A stretch of DNA of 64,000 bases from NCBI GenBank assembly GCA_964057225.1, contig OZ059896.1, forward strand, positions 22,192,501 to 22,256,500, in the 5' to 3' direction. The position numbers were made by a program, and so were the translations under genes. The stretch comes from Auanema rhodensis (lineage: Eukaryota > Nematoda > Chromadorea > Rhabditida > Rhabditidae). Positions 9,478 to 23,160 of this stretch are shown here, piece after piece. The first letter of the stretch is position 1. Each line of letters opens with the position of its first letter. Under the pieces are notes generated by a model. That model worked only from the letters and a program-made list of their open reading frames with translations, had not been told where the DNA came from and made no database searches.

Positions 9478-11934
9478 TTTTCGTTAAATAACATTGTCCA
9501 TCGTCTTTGCCTTGAAAAATGGAATCTAAAAACATCTACTTTTTGCTAAATTATTTTGAAATTTTTCGAAAAAATTTTTGTCAAAATGTTTTTGGAAGCA
9601 ATGTTGAGTGTACATGGAAACTCAACACACACTAATGCATCATTTTTCAAACGATCATAACTAATTTGTGTATTAAGCGTTTCTCAATGTAGTACAGTGC
9701 ATTCGATGCGGATTTTTAAGCTGCGTCGATCTGTGTTATCAGATTTGCGCTAGCTTAAAAATGCACCGAGATATCAACTGATATAAGTTCACATTTATAT
9801 CCTCGATTTTCACCCTGAAGAATTAATTTTTTCGTTGAATAACATTGTCCATCGTCTTTGCCTTAAAAAAAGGAATCTAAAAACATATACTTTTTGCTAA
9901 ATTATTTTGAAATTTTTCGAAAAAATTTTTGTCAAAATGTTTTTGGAAGCAATGTTGAGTGTACATGGAAACTCAACATACACTAATGCATCATTTTTCA
10001 AACGATCATAACTAATTTTTGTATCAAACGTTTCTCAATGTAGTATAGTGCATTCGATGCGGATTTTTGAGCTGCGTCGATCTGTGTTATCAGATTTGCG
10101 CTAGCTTAAAAATGCACCGAGATATCAACTGATATAAGTTCACACTTATATCCTCGATTTTCACCCTGAAGAATTAATTTTTTCGTTGAATAACATTGTC
10201 CATCGTCTTTGCCTTGAAAAAAGGAATCTAAAAACATCTACTTTTTCCTAAATTATTTTGAAATTTTTCGAAAAAATTTTTGTCAAAATGTTTTTGGAAG
10301 CAATGTTGAGTGTACATGGAAACTCAACATACACTAATGCATCATTTTTCAAACGATCATAACTAATTTTTGTATTAAGCGTTTCTCAATGTAGTATGGT
10401 GCATTCGATGCGGATTTTTAAGCTGCGTCGATCTGTGTTATCAGATTTGCGCTAGCTTAGAAATGCACCGAGATATCAACTGATATAAGTTCACACTTAT
10501 ATCCTCGATTTTCACCCTGAAGAATTGATTTTTTCGTTGAATAACATTGTCCATCGTCTTTGCCTTGAAAAAAGGAATCTAAAAACATCTACTTTTTCCT
10601 AAATTATTTTGAAATTTTTCGAAAAAATTTTTGTCAAAATGTTTTTGGAAGCAATGTTGAGTGTACATGGAAACTCAACATACACTAATGCATCATTTTT
10701 CAAACGATCATAACTAAATTTTGTATCAAGCGTTTCTCAATGTAGTATAGTGCATTCGATGCGGATTTTTAAGCTGCGTCGATCTGTGTTATCAGATTTG
10801 CGCTAGCTTAAAAATGCACCGAGATATCAACTGATATAAGTTCACACTTATATCCTCGATTTTCACCCTGAAGAATTAATTTTTTCGTTGAATAACATTG
10901 TCCATCGTCTTTGCCTTGAAAAATGGAATCTAAAAACATCTACTTTTTGCTAAATTATTTTGAAATTTTTCGAAAAAATTTTTGTCAAAATGTTTTTGGA
11001 AGCAATGTTGAGTGTACATGGAAACTCAACACACACTAATGCATCATTTTTCAAACGATCATAACTAATTTGTGTATTAAGCGTTTCTCAATGTAGTACA
11101 GTGCATTCGATGCGGATTTTTAAGCTGCGTCGATCTGTGTTATCAGATTTGCGCTAGCTTAAAAATGCACCGAGATATCAACTGATATAAGTTCACATTT
11201 ATATCCTCGATTTTCACCCTGAAGAATTAATTTTTTCGTTGAATAACATTGTCCATCGTCTTTGCCTTAAAAAAAGGAATCTAAAAACATATACTTTTTG
11301 CTAAATTATTTTGAAATTTTTCGAAAAAATTTTTGTCAAAATGTTTTTGGAAGCAATGTTGAGTGTACATGGAAACTCAACATACACTAATGCATCATTT
11401 TTCAAACGATCATAACTAATTTTTGTATCAAACGTTTCTCAATGTAGTATAGTGCATTCGATGCGGATTTTTGAGCTGCGTCGATCTGTGTTATCAGATT
11501 TGCGCTAGCTTAAAAATGCACCGAGATATCAACTGATATAAGTTCACACTTATATCCTCGATTTTCACCCTGAAGAATTAATTTTTTCGTTGAATAACAT
11601 TGTCCATCGTCTTTGCCTTGAAAAAAGGAATCTAAAAACATCTACTTTTTCCTAAATTATTTTGAAATTTTTCGAAAAAATTTTTGTCAAAATGTTTTTG
11701 GAAGCAATGTTGATTGTACATGGAAACTCAACATACACTAATGCATCATTTTTCAAACGATCATAACTAATTTTTGTATTAAGCGTTTCTCAATGTGGTA
11801 TAGTGCATTCGATGCGGATTTTTAAGCTGCGTCGATCTGTGTTATCAGATTTGCGCTAGTTTAAAAATGCACCGAGATATCAACTGATATAAGTTCACAC
11901 TTATATCCTCGATTTTCACCCTGAAGAATTGATT
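9478..11934. repeat. Higher-order repeat: 1404-bp G-H-I-J tetramer, one and three-quarter copies
   Basis: Order: G (TTGAAAAATGG, AACACACAC, TTTGTGTATT, GTACAGTG), H (TTAAAAAAAGG, ACATATAC, GAGCTG), I (TTTTTCCTAAATT, TATTAAGCG, CTTAGAAATG), J (TTTTTCCTAAATT, AAATTTTGTATC). Starts are 9478, 9829, 10180 and 10531, then G-H-I again at 10882, 11233 and 11584. The second I diverges from its counterpart from about 11714, and the expected J is replaced by a different monomer at 11935. Two full copies occur at 57905-60712. Confidence 0.85.
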
Positions 11935-14040
11935 TTTTCGTTGAATAACATTGTCCATCGTTTTTGCCTTGAAAAAAGAAATTTAAAAACATCTACTTTT
12001 TGCTAAATTATTTTGAAATTTTTCGAAAAAATTTTTGTCAAAATGTTTTTGGAAGCAATGTTGAGTGTACATGGAAACTCAACATACACTAATGCATCAT
12101 TTTTCAAACGATCATAACTAATTTTTGTATTAAGCGTTTCTCAATGTAGTATAGTGCATTCGATGCGGATTTTTAAGCTGCGTCGATCTGTGTTATCAGA
12201 TTTGCGCTAGCTTAAAAATGCACCGAGATATCAACTGATATAAGTTCACACTTATATCCTCGATTTTCACCCTGAAGAATTAATTTTTTCGTAGAATAAC
12301 ATTGTCCATCGTCTTTGCCTTGAAAAAAGGAATCTAAAAACATCTACTTTTTGCTAAATTATTTTGAAATTTTTCGAAAAAATTTTTGTCAAAATGTTTT
12401 TGGAAGCAATGTTGAGTGTACATGGAAACTCAACATACACTAATGCATCATTTTTCAAACGATCATAACTAATTTTTGTATTAAGCGTTTCTCAATGTAG
12501 TATAGTGCATTCGATGCGGATTTTTAAGCTGCGTCGATCTGTGTTATCAGATTTGCGCTAGCTTAAAAATGCACCGAGATATCAACTGATATAAGTTCAC
12601 ACTTATATCATCGATTTTCACCCTGAAGAATTAATTTTTTCGTTGAATAACATTGTCCATCGTCTTTGCCTTAAAAAAAGGAATCTAAAAACATCTACTT
12701 TTTGCTAAATTATTTTGAAAGTTTTCGAAAAAATTTTTGTCAAAATGTTTTTGGAAGCAATGTTGATTGTACATGGAAACTCAACATACACTAATGCATC
12801 ATTTTTCAAACGATCATAACTAATTTTTGTATTAAGCGTTTCTCAATGTAGTATAGTGCATTCGATGCGGATTTTTAAGCTGCGTCGATCTGTGTTATCA
12901 GATTTGCGCTAGCTTAAAAATGCACCGAGATATCAACTGATATAAGTTCACACTTATATCCTCGATTTTCACCCTGAAGAATTAATTTTTTCGTCGAATA
13001 ACATTGTCCATCGTCTTTGCTTTGAAAAAAGAAATCTAAAAACATCTACTTTTTGCTAAATTATTCTGAAATTTTTTGAAAACATTTTTGTCAAAATGTT
13101 TTTGGAAGCAATGTTGATTGTACATGGAAACTCAACATACACTAATGCATCATTTTTCAAACGATCATAACTAATTTTTGTATTAAGCGTTTCTCAATGT
13201 AGTATAGTGCATTTGATGCGGATTTTTAAGCTGCGTCGATCTGTGTTATCAGATTTGCGCTAGCTTAAAAATGCACCGAGATATCAACTGATATAAGTTC
13301 ACACTTATATCCTCGATTTTCACCCTGAAGAATTAATTTTTTCGTTGAATAACATTGTCCATCGTTTTTGCCTTGAAAAAAGAAATCTAAAAACATCTAC
13401 TTTTTGCTAAATTATTCTGAAATTTTTCGAAAAAAGTTTTGTCAAAATGTTTTTGGAAGCAATGTTGATTGTACTTGGAAACTCAACATACACTAATGCA
13501 TCATTTTTCAAACGATCATAACTAATTTTTGTATTAAGCGTTTCTCAATGTAGTATAGTGCATTCGATGCGGATTTTTAAGCTGCGTCGATCTGTGTTAT
13601 CAGATTTGCGCTAGCTTAAAAATGCACCGAGATATCAACTGATATAAGTTCACACTTATATCCTCGATTTTCACCCTGAAGAATTAATTTTTTCGTTGAA
13701 TAACATTGTCCATCGTCTTTGCCTTAAAAAAAGGAGTCTAAAAACATCTACTTTTTGTTAAATTATTCTGAATTTTTTTGAAAACATTTTTGTCAAAATG
13801 TTTTTGGAAGCAATGTTGATTGTACATGGAAACTCAACATACACTAATGCATCATTTTTCAAACGATCATAACTAATTTTTGTATTAAGCGTTTCTCAAT
13901 GTAGTATAGTGCATTTGATGCGGATTTTTAAGCTGCGTCGTTCTGTGTTATCAGATTTGCGCTAGCTTAAAAATGCACCGAGATATCAACTGATATAAGT
14001 TCACACTTATATCCTCGATTTTCACCCTGAAGAATTAATT
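11935..14040. repeat. Diverged transition monomers
   Basis: Six monomers start at 11935, 12286, 12637, 12988, 13339 and 13690. They introduce local variants absent from the left flank: ATCGTTTTTGCC, CGTCGAATAAC, GAAAAAAGAAATC, TTATTCTGAAA, TTGAAAACATTT and TTGATTGTAC. Single-copy changes such as GTACTTGG (about 13474) and CGTTCTGTG (about 13939) make this one of the less homogenised parts of the window. Confidence 0.75.
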
Positions 14041-16847
14041 TTTTCGTTGAATAACATTGTCCATCGTTTTTGCCTTGAAAAAAGAAATCTAAAAACATCT
14101 ACTTTTTGCTAAATTATTCTGAAATTTTTCGAAAAAAGTTTTGTCAAAATGTTTTTGGAAGCAATGTTGATTGTACATGGAAACTCAACATACACTAATG
14201 CATCATTTTTCAAACGATCATAACTAATTTTTGTATTAAGCGTTTCTCAATGTAGTATAGTGCATTCGATGCGGATTTTTAAGCTGCGTCGATCTGTGTT
14301 ATCAGATTTGCGCTAGCTTAAAAATGCACCGAGATATCAACTGATATAAGTTCACACTTATATCCTCGATTTTCACCCTGAAGAATTAATTTTTTCGTTG
14401 AATAACATTGTCCATCGTCTTTGCCTTAAAAAAGGAGTCTAAAAACATCTACTTTTTGTTAAATTATTCTGAAATTTTTTGAAAACATTTTTGTCAAAAT
14501 GTTTTTGGAAGCAATGTTGATTGTACATGGAAACTCAACATACACTAATGCATCATTTTTCAAACGATCATAACTAATTTTTGTATTAAGCGTTTCTCAA
14601 TGTAGTATAGTGCATTCGATGCGGATTTTTAAGCTGCGTCGATCTGTGTTATCAGATTTGCGCTAGCTTAAAAATGCACCGAGATATCAACTGATATAAG
14701 TTCACACTTATATCCTCGATTTTCACCCTGAAGAATTAATTTTTTCGTTGAATAACATTGTCCATCGTCTTTGCCTTAAAAAAAGGAGTCTAAAAACATC
14801 TACTTTTTGTTAAATTATTCTGAAATTTTTTGAAAACATTTTTGTCAAAATGTTTTTGGAAGCAATGTTGATTGTACATGGAAACTCAACATACACTAAT
14901 GCATCATTTTTCAAACGATCATAACTAATTTTTGTATTAAGCGTTTCTCAATGTAGTATAGTGCATTTGATGCGGATTTTTAAGCTGCGTCGATCTGTGT
15001 TATCAGATTTGCGCTAGCTTAAAAATGCACCGAGATATCAACTGATATAAGTTCACACTTATATCCTCGATTTTCACCCTGAAGAATTGATTTTTTCGTT
15101 GAATAACATTGTCCATCGTTTTTGCCTTGAAAAAAAAAATCTAAAAACATCTACTTTTTGCTAAATTATTCTGAAATTTTTCGAAAAAAGTTTTGTCAAA
15201 ATGTTTTTGGAAGCAATGTTGATTGTACATGGAAACTCAACATACACTAAAGCATCATGTTTCAAACGATCATAACTAATTTTTGTATTAAGCGTTTCTC
15301 AATGTAGTATAGTGTATTCGATGCGGATTTTTAAGCTGCGTCGATCTGTGTTATCAGATTTGCGCTAGCTTAAAAATGCACCGAGATATCAACTGATATA
15401 AGTTCACACTTATATCCTCGATTTTCACCCTGAAGAATTAATTTTTTCGTCGAATAACATTGTCCATCGTCTTTGCTTTGAAAAAAGGAATCTAAAAACA
15501 TCTACTTTTTGCTAAATTATTTTGAAATTTTTCGAAAAAATTTTTGTCAAAATGTTTTTGGAAGCAATGTTGAGTGTACATGGAAACTCAACATACACTA
15601 ATGCATCATGTTTCAAACGATCATAACTAATTTTTGTATTAAGCGTTTCTCAATGTAGTATAGTGCATTCGATGCGGATTTTTAAGCTGCGTCGATCTGT
15701 GTTATCAGATTTGCGCTAGCTTAAAAATGCACCGAGATATCAACTGATATAAGTTCACACTTATATCCTCGATTTTCACCCTGAAGAATTAATTTTTTCG
15801 TCGAATAACATTGTCCATCGTCTTTGCTTTGAAAAAAGGAATCTAAAAACATCTACTTTTTGCTAAATTATTTTGAAATTTTTCGAAAAAATTTTTGTCA
15901 AAATGTTTTTGGAAGCAATGTTGAGTGTACATGGAAACTCAACATACACTAATGCATCATTTTTCAAACGATCATAACTAATTTTTGTATTAAGCGTTTC
16001 TCAATGTAGTATAGTGCATTTGATGCGGATTTTTAAGCTGCGTCGATCTGTGTTATCAGATTTGCGCTAGCTTAAAAATGCACCGAGATATCAACTGATA
16101 TAAGTTCACACTTATATCCTCGATTTTCACCCTGAAGAATTGATTTTTTCGTTGAATAACATTGTCCATCGTTTTTGCCTTGAAAAAAGAAATCTAAAAA
16201 CATCTACTTTTTGCTAAATTATTCTGAAATTTTTCGAAAAAAGTTTTTTCAAAATGTTTTTGGAAGCAATGTTGATTGTACATGGAAACTCAACATACAC
16301 TAAAGCATCATGTTTCAAACGATCATAACTAATTTTTGTATTAAGCGTTTCTCAATGTAGTATAGTGTATTCGATGCGGATTTTTAAGCTGCGTCGATCT
16401 GTGTTATCAGATTTGCGCTAGCTTAAAAATGCACCGAGATATCAACTGATATAAGTTCACACTTATATCCTCGATTTTCACCCTGAAGAATTAATTTTTT
16501 CGTCGAATAACATTGTCCATCGTCTTTGCTTTGAAAAAAGGAATCTAAAAACATCTACTTTTTGCTAAATTATTTTGAAATTTTTCGAAAAAATTTTTGT
16601 CAAAATGTTTTTGGAAGCAATGTTGAGTGTACATGGAAACTCAACATACACTAATGCATCATTTTTCAAACGATCATAACTAATTTTTGTATCAAGCGTT
16701 TCTTGATGTAGTATAGTGCATTCGATGTGGATTTTTAAGCTGCGTCGATCTGTGTTATCAGATTTGCGCTAGCTTAAAAATGCACCGAGATATCAACTGA
16801 TATAAGTTCACACTTATATCCTCGATTTTCACCCTGAAGAATTAATT
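14041..16847. repeat. Eight-monomer unit, 2807 bp, first copy
   Basis: Monomers start at 14041, 14392, 14742, 15093, 15444, 15795, 16146 and 16497; the second is 350 bp because its A run is one base shorter (TTAAAAAAGGAG). Diagnostic variants are a ten-A run at about 15130, AAAGCATCATGTTTC at 15249 and 16302, GTTTTTTCAAAATG at about 16243, and TCTTGATG at 16701. All recur 2807 bp later. Confidence 0.88.
14392..14741. repeat. 350-bp monomer (A-run deletion)
   Basis: The run after GCCTT has six A (TTAAAAAAGGAG) where the neighbour starting at 14742 has seven. The same short monomer is at 17199-17548 in the tandem 2807-bp copy. Confidence 0.85.
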
Positions 16848-19654
16848 TTTTCGTTGAATAACATTGTCCATCGTTTTTGCCTTGAAAAAAGAAATCTAAA
16901 AACATCTACTTTTTGCTAAATTATTCTGAAATTTTTCGAAAAAAGTTTTGTCAAAATGTTTTTGGAAGCAATGTTGATTGTACATGGAAACTCAACATAC
17001 ACTAATGCATCATTTTTCAAACGATCATAACTAATTTTTGTATTAAGCGTTTCTCAATGTAGTATAGTGCATTCGATGCGGATTTTTAAGCTGCGTCGAT
17101 CTGTGTTATCAGATTTGCGCTAGCTTAAAAATGCACCGAGATATCAACTGATATAAGTTCACACTTATATCCTCGATTTTCACCCTGAAGAATTAATTTT
17201 TTCGTTGAATAACATTGTCCATCGTCTTTGCCTTAAAAAAGGAGTCTAAAAACATCTACTTTTTGTTAAATTATTCTGAAATTTTTTGAAAACATTTTTG
17301 TCAAAATGTTTTTGGAAGCAATGTTGATTGTACATGGAAACTCAACATACACTAATGCATCATTTTTCAAACGATCATAACTAATTTTTGTATTAAGCGT
17401 TTCTCAATGTAGTATAGTGCATTCGATGCGGATTTTTAAGCTGCGTCGATCTGTGTTATCAGATTTGCGCTAGCTTAAAAATGCACCGAGATATCAACTG
17501 ATATAAGTTCACACTTATATCCTCGATTTTCACCCTGAAGAATTAATTTTTTCGTTGAATAACATTGTCCATCGTCTTTGCCTTAAAAAAAGGAGTCTAA
17601 AAACATCTACTTTTTGTTAAATTATTCTGAAATTTTTTGAAAACATTTTTGTCAAAATGTTTTTGGAAGCAATGTTGATTGTACATGGAAACTCAACATA
17701 CACTAATGCATCATTTTTCAAACGATCATAACTAATTTTTGTATTAAGCGTTTCTCAATGTAGTATAGTGCATTTGATGCGGATTTTTAAGCTGCGTCGA
17801 TCTGTGTTATCAGATTTGCGCTAGCTTAAAAATGCACCGAGATATCAACTGATATAAGTTCACACTTATATCCTCGATTTTCACCCTGAAGAATTGATTT
17901 TTTCGTTGAATAACATTGTCCATCGTTTTTGCCTTGAAAAAAAAAATCTAAAAACATCTACTTTTTGCTAAATTATTCTGAAATTTTTCGAAAAAAGTTT
18001 TGTCAAAATGTTTTTGGAAGCAATGTTGATTGTACATGGAAACTCAACATACACTAAAGCATCATGTTTCAAACGATCATAACTAATTTTTGTATTAAGC
18101 GTTTCTCAATGTAGTATAGTGTATTCGATGCGGATTTTTAAGCTGCGTCGATCTGTGTTATCAGATTTGCGCTAGCTTAAAAATGCACCGAGATATCAAC
18201 TGATATAAGTTCACACTTATATCCTCGATTTTCACCCTGAAGAATTAATTTTTTCGTCGAATAACATTGTCCATCGTCTTTGCTTTGAAAAAAGGAATCT
18301 AAAAACATCTACTTTTTGCTAAATTATTTTGAAATTTTTCGAAAAAATTTTTGTCAAAATGTTTTTGGAAGCAATGTTGAGTGTACATGGAAACTCAACA
18401 TACACTAATGCATCATGTTTCAAACGATCATAACTAATTTTTGTATTAAGCGTTTCTCAATGTAGTATAGTGCATTCGATGCGGATTTTTAAGCTGCGTC
18501 GATCTGTGTTATCAGATTTGCGCTAGCTTAAAAATGCACCGAGATATCAACTGATATAAGTTCACACTTATATCCTCGATTTTCACCCTGAAGAATTAAT
18601 TTTTTCGTCGAATAACATTGTCCATCGTCTTTGCTTTGAAAAAAGGAATCTAAAAACATCTACTTTTTGCTAAATTATTTTGAAATTTTTCGAAAAAATT
18701 TTTGTCAAAATGTTTTTGGAAGCAATGTTGAGTGTACATGGAAACTCAACATACACTAATGCATCATTTTTCAAACGATCATAACTAATTTTTGTATTAA
18801 GCGTTTCTCAATGTAGTATAGTGCATTTGATGCGGATTTTTAAGCTGCGTCGATCTGTGTTATCAGATTTGCGCTAGCTTAAAAATGCACCGAGATATCA
18901 ACTGATATAAGTTCACACTTATATCCTCGATTTTCACCCTGAAGAATTGATTTTTTCGTTGAATAACATTGTCCATCGTTTTTGCCTTGAAAAAAGAAAT
19001 CTAAAAACATCTACTTTTTGCTAAATTATTCTGAAATTTTTCGAAAAAAGTTTTTTCAAAATGTTTTTGGAAGCAATGTTGATTGTACATGGAAACTCAA
19101 CATACACTAAAGCATCATGTTTCAAACGATCATAACTAATTTTTGTATTAAGCGTTTCTCAATGTAGTATAGTGTATTCGATGCGGATTTTTAAGCTGCG
19201 TCGATCTGTGTTATCAGATTTGCGCTAGCTTAAAAATGCACCGAGATATCAACTGATATAAGTTCACACTTATATCCTCGATTTTCACCCTGAAGAATTA
19301 ATTTTTTCGTCGAATAACATTGTCCATCGTCTTTGCTTTGAAAAAAGGAATCTAAAAACATCTACTTTTTGCTAAATTATTTTGAAATTTTTCGAAAAAA
19401 TTTTTGTCAAAATGTTTTTGGAAGCAATGTTGAGTGTACATGGAAACTCAACATACACTAATGCATCATTTTTCAAACGATCATAACTAATTTTTGTATC
19501 AAGCGTTTCTTGATGTAGTATAGTGCATTCGATGTGGATTTTTAAGCTGCGTCGATCTGTGTTATCAGATTTGCGCTAGCTTAAAAATGCACCGAGATAT
19601 CAACTGATATAAGTTCACACTTATATCCTCGATTTTCACCCTGAAGAATTAATT
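16848..19654. repeat. Eight-monomer unit, 2807 bp, second copy
   Basis: This is the direct tandem duplicate of 14041-16847. Every diagnostic variant I checked appears 2807 bp downstream, including the short A run (17231), the ten-A run (17937), AAAGCATCATGTTTC (18056, 19109) and TCTTGATG (19508). I saw no difference between the copies by eye. After 19654 the sequence switches to a different family marked by GTCTATCG. Confidence 0.88.
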
Positions 19655-21407
19655 TTTTCGTTGAATAACATTGTCTATCGTCTTTGCCTTGAAAAATGGA
19701 ATCTAAAAACATCTACTTTTTGCTAAATTATTTTGAAATTTTTCGAAAAAATTTTTATCAAAATGTTTTTGGAAGCAATGTTGAGTGTACATGGAAACTC
19801 AACATACACTAATGCATCATTTTTCAAACGATCATAACTAATTTTTGTATCAAGCGTTTCTCAATGTAGTATAGTGCATTCGATGCGGATTTTAAGCTGC
19901 GCCGATCTGTGTTATCAGATTTGCGCTAGCTTAAAAATGCACCGAGATATCAACTGATATAAGTTCACACTTATATCCTCGATTTTCACCCTGAAGAATT
20001 AATTTTTTCGTTGAATAACATTGTCCATCGTCTTTGCCTTGAAAAAAGGAATCTAAAAACATCTACTTTTTGCTAAATTATTTTGAAATTTTTCGAAAAA
20101 ATTTTTGTCAAAATGTTTTTGGAAGCAATGTTGAGTGTACATGGAAACTCAACATACACTAATGCATCATTTTTCAAACGATCATAACTAATTTTTGTAT
20201 CAAGCGTTTCTCAATGTAGTATAGTGCATTCGATGTGGATTTTTAAGCTGCGTCGATCTGTGTTATCAGATTTGCGCTAGCTTAAAAATGCACCGAGATA
20301 TCAACTGATATAAGTTCACACATATATCCTCGATTTTCACCCTGAAGAATTAATTTTTTCGTTGAATAACATTGTCTATCGTCTTTGCCTTGAAAAATGG
20401 AATCTAAAAACGTCTACTTTTTGCTAAATTATTTTGAAATTTTTCGAAAAAATTTTTGTCAAAATGTTTTTGGAAGCAATGTTGAGTGTACATGGAAACT
20501 CAACATACACTAATGCATCATTTTTCAAACGATCATAACTAATTTTTGTATCAAGCGTTTCTTGATGTAGTATAGTGCATTCGATGCAGATTTTTAAGCT
20601 GCGTCGATCTGTGTTATCAGATTTGCGCTAGCTTAAAAATGCACCGAGATATCAACTGATATAAGTTCACACTTATATCCTCGATTTTCACCCTGAAGAA
20701 TTAATTTTTTCGTTGAATAACATTGTCTATCGTCTTTGCCTTGAAAAATGGAATCTAAAAACATCTACTTTTTGCTAAATTATTTTGAAATTTTTCGAAA
20801 AAATTTTTGTCAAAATGTTTTTGGAAGCAATGTTGAGTGTACATGGAAACTCAACATACACTAATGCATCATTTTTCAAACGATCATAACTAATTTTTGT
20901 ATCAAGCGTTTCTCAATGTAGTATAGTGCATTCGATGCGGATTTTAAGCTGCGCCGATCTGTGTTATCAGATTTGCGCTAGCTTAAAAATGCACCGAGAT
21001 ATCAACTGACATAAGTTCACACTTATATCCTCGATTTTCACCCTGAAGAATTAATTTTTTCGTTGAATAACATTGTCCATCGTCTTTGCCTTGAAAAAAG
21101 GAATCTAAAAACATCTACTTTTTGCTAAATTATTCTGAAATTTTTCGAAAAAATTTTTGTCAAAATGTTTTTGGAAGCAATGTTGAGTGTACATGGAAAC
21201 TCAACATACACTAATGCATCATTTTTCAAACGATCATAACTAATTTTTGTATCAAGCGTTTCTTGATGTAGTATAGTGCATTCGATGTGGATTTTTAAGC
21301 TGCGTCGATCTGTGTTATCAGATTTGCGCTAGCTTAAAAATGCACCGAGATATCAACTGATATAAGTTCACACTTATATCCTCGATTTTCACCCTGAAGA
21401 ATTAATT
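19655..21407. repeat. Pentamer P-Q-R-P-Q, 1753 bp, first copy
   Basis: Monomers start at 19655, 20005, 20356, 20707 and 21057. P is 350 bp, with GATTTTAAGCTGCGCCG. Q carries GTGGATTT. R carries TCTTGATG and GCAGATTT. Two P monomers make the unit 1753 rather than 1755 bp. Markers TTTTTATCAAAA (about 19752) and CACATATATCC (20319) recur 1753 bp later. Private changes are AACGTCTAC (about 20410) and TGACATAAG (about 21008). Confidence 0.82.
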
Positions 21408-23160
21408 TTTTCGTTGAATAACATTGTCTATCGTCTTTGCCTTGAAAAATGGAATCTAAAAACATCTACTTTTTGCTAAATTATTTTGAAATTTTTCGAA
21501 AAAATTTTTATCAAAATGTTTTTGGAAGCAATGTTGAGTGTACATGGAAACTCAACATACACTAATGCATCATTTTTCAAACGATCATAACTAATTTTTG
21601 TATCAAGCGTTTCTCAATGTAGTATAGTGCATTCGATGCGGATTTTAAGCTGCGCCGATCTGTGTTATCAGATTTGCGCTAGCTTAAAAATGCACCGAGA
21701 TATCAACTGATATAAGTTCACACTTATATCCTCGATTTTCACCCTGAAGAATTAATTTTTTCGTTGAATAACATTGTCCATCGTCTTTGCCTTGAAAAAA
21801 GGAATCTAAAAACATCTACTTTTTGCTAAATTATTTTGAAATTTTTCGAAAAAATTTTTGTCAAAATGTTTTTGGAAGCAATGTTGAGTGTACATGGAAA
21901 CTCAACATACACTAATGCATCATTTTTCAAACGATCATAACTAATTTTTGTATCAAGCGTTTCTCAATGTAGTATAGTGCATTCGATGTGGATTTTTAAG
22001 CTGCGTCGATCTGTGTTATCAGATTTGCGCTAGCTTAAAAATGCACCGAGATATCAACTGATATAAGTTCACACATATATCCTCGATTTTCACCCTGAAG
22101 AATTAATTTTTTCGTTGAATAACATTGTCTATCGTCTTTGCCTTGAAAAATGGAATCTAAAAACATCTACTTTTTGCTAAATTATTTTGAAATTTTTCGA
22201 AAAAATTTTTGTCAAAATGTTTTTGGAAGCAATGTTGAGTGTACATGGAAACTCAACATACACTAATGCATCATTTTTCAAACGATCATAACTAATTTTT
22301 GTATCAAGCGTTTCTTGATGTAGTATAGTGCATTCGATGCAGATTTTTAAGCTGCGTCGATCTGTGTTATCAGATTTGCGCTAGCTTAAAAATGCACCGA
22401 GATATCAACTGATATAAGTTCACACTTATATCCTCGATTTTCACCCTGAAGAATTAATTTTTTCGTTGAATAACATTGTCTATCGTCTTTGCCTTGAAAA
22501 ATGGAATCTAAAAACATCTACTTTTTGCTAAATTATTTTGAAATTTTTCGAAAAAATTTTTGTCAAAATGTTTTTGGAAGCAATGTTGAGTGTACATGGA
22601 AACTCAACATACACTAATGCATCATTTTTCAAACGATCATAACTAATTTTTGTATCAAGCGTTTCTCAATGTAGTATAGTGCATTCGATGCGGATTTTAA
22701 GCTGCGCCGATCTGTGTTATCAGATTTGCGCTAGCTTAAAAATGCACCGAGATATCAACTGATATAAGTTCACACTTATATCCTCGATTTTCACCCTGAA
22801 GAATTAATTTTTTCGTTGAATAACATTGTCTATCGTCTTTGCCTTGAAAAAAGGAATCTAAAAACATCTACTTTTTGCTAAATTATTTTGAAATTTTTCG
22901 AAAAAATTTTTGTCAAAATGTTTTTGGAAGCAATGTTGAGTGTACATGGAAACTCAACATACACTAATGCATCATTTTTCAAACGATCATAACTAATTTT
23001 TGTATCAAGCGTTTCTCAATGTAGTATAGTGCATTCGATGTGGATTTTTAAGCTGCGTCGATCTGTGTTATCAGATTTGCGCTAGCTTAAAAATGCACCG
23101 AGATATCAACTGATATAAGTTCACACATATATCCTCGATTTTCACCCTGAAGAATTAATT
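21408..23160. repeat. Pentamer P-Q-R-P-Q, 1753 bp, second copy
   Basis: Monomers start at 21408, 21758, 22109, 22460 and 22810 and match 19655-21407 in order. The fifth monomer differs from its counterpart: it has GTCTATCG and CACATATATCC, and the ordinary TCTCAATG in place of TCTTGATG, so it resembles a second Q of the CACATAT kind. Confidence 0.8.

Noticed and set aside
15093-15443. Ten-A run near 15130 as a polyadenylated retroposon tail
   Set aside because: It comes from two G-to-A changes in the usual AAAAAAGGAATC with no change of length and no target-site duplication. It recurs at 17937 only because of the 2807-bp duplication.
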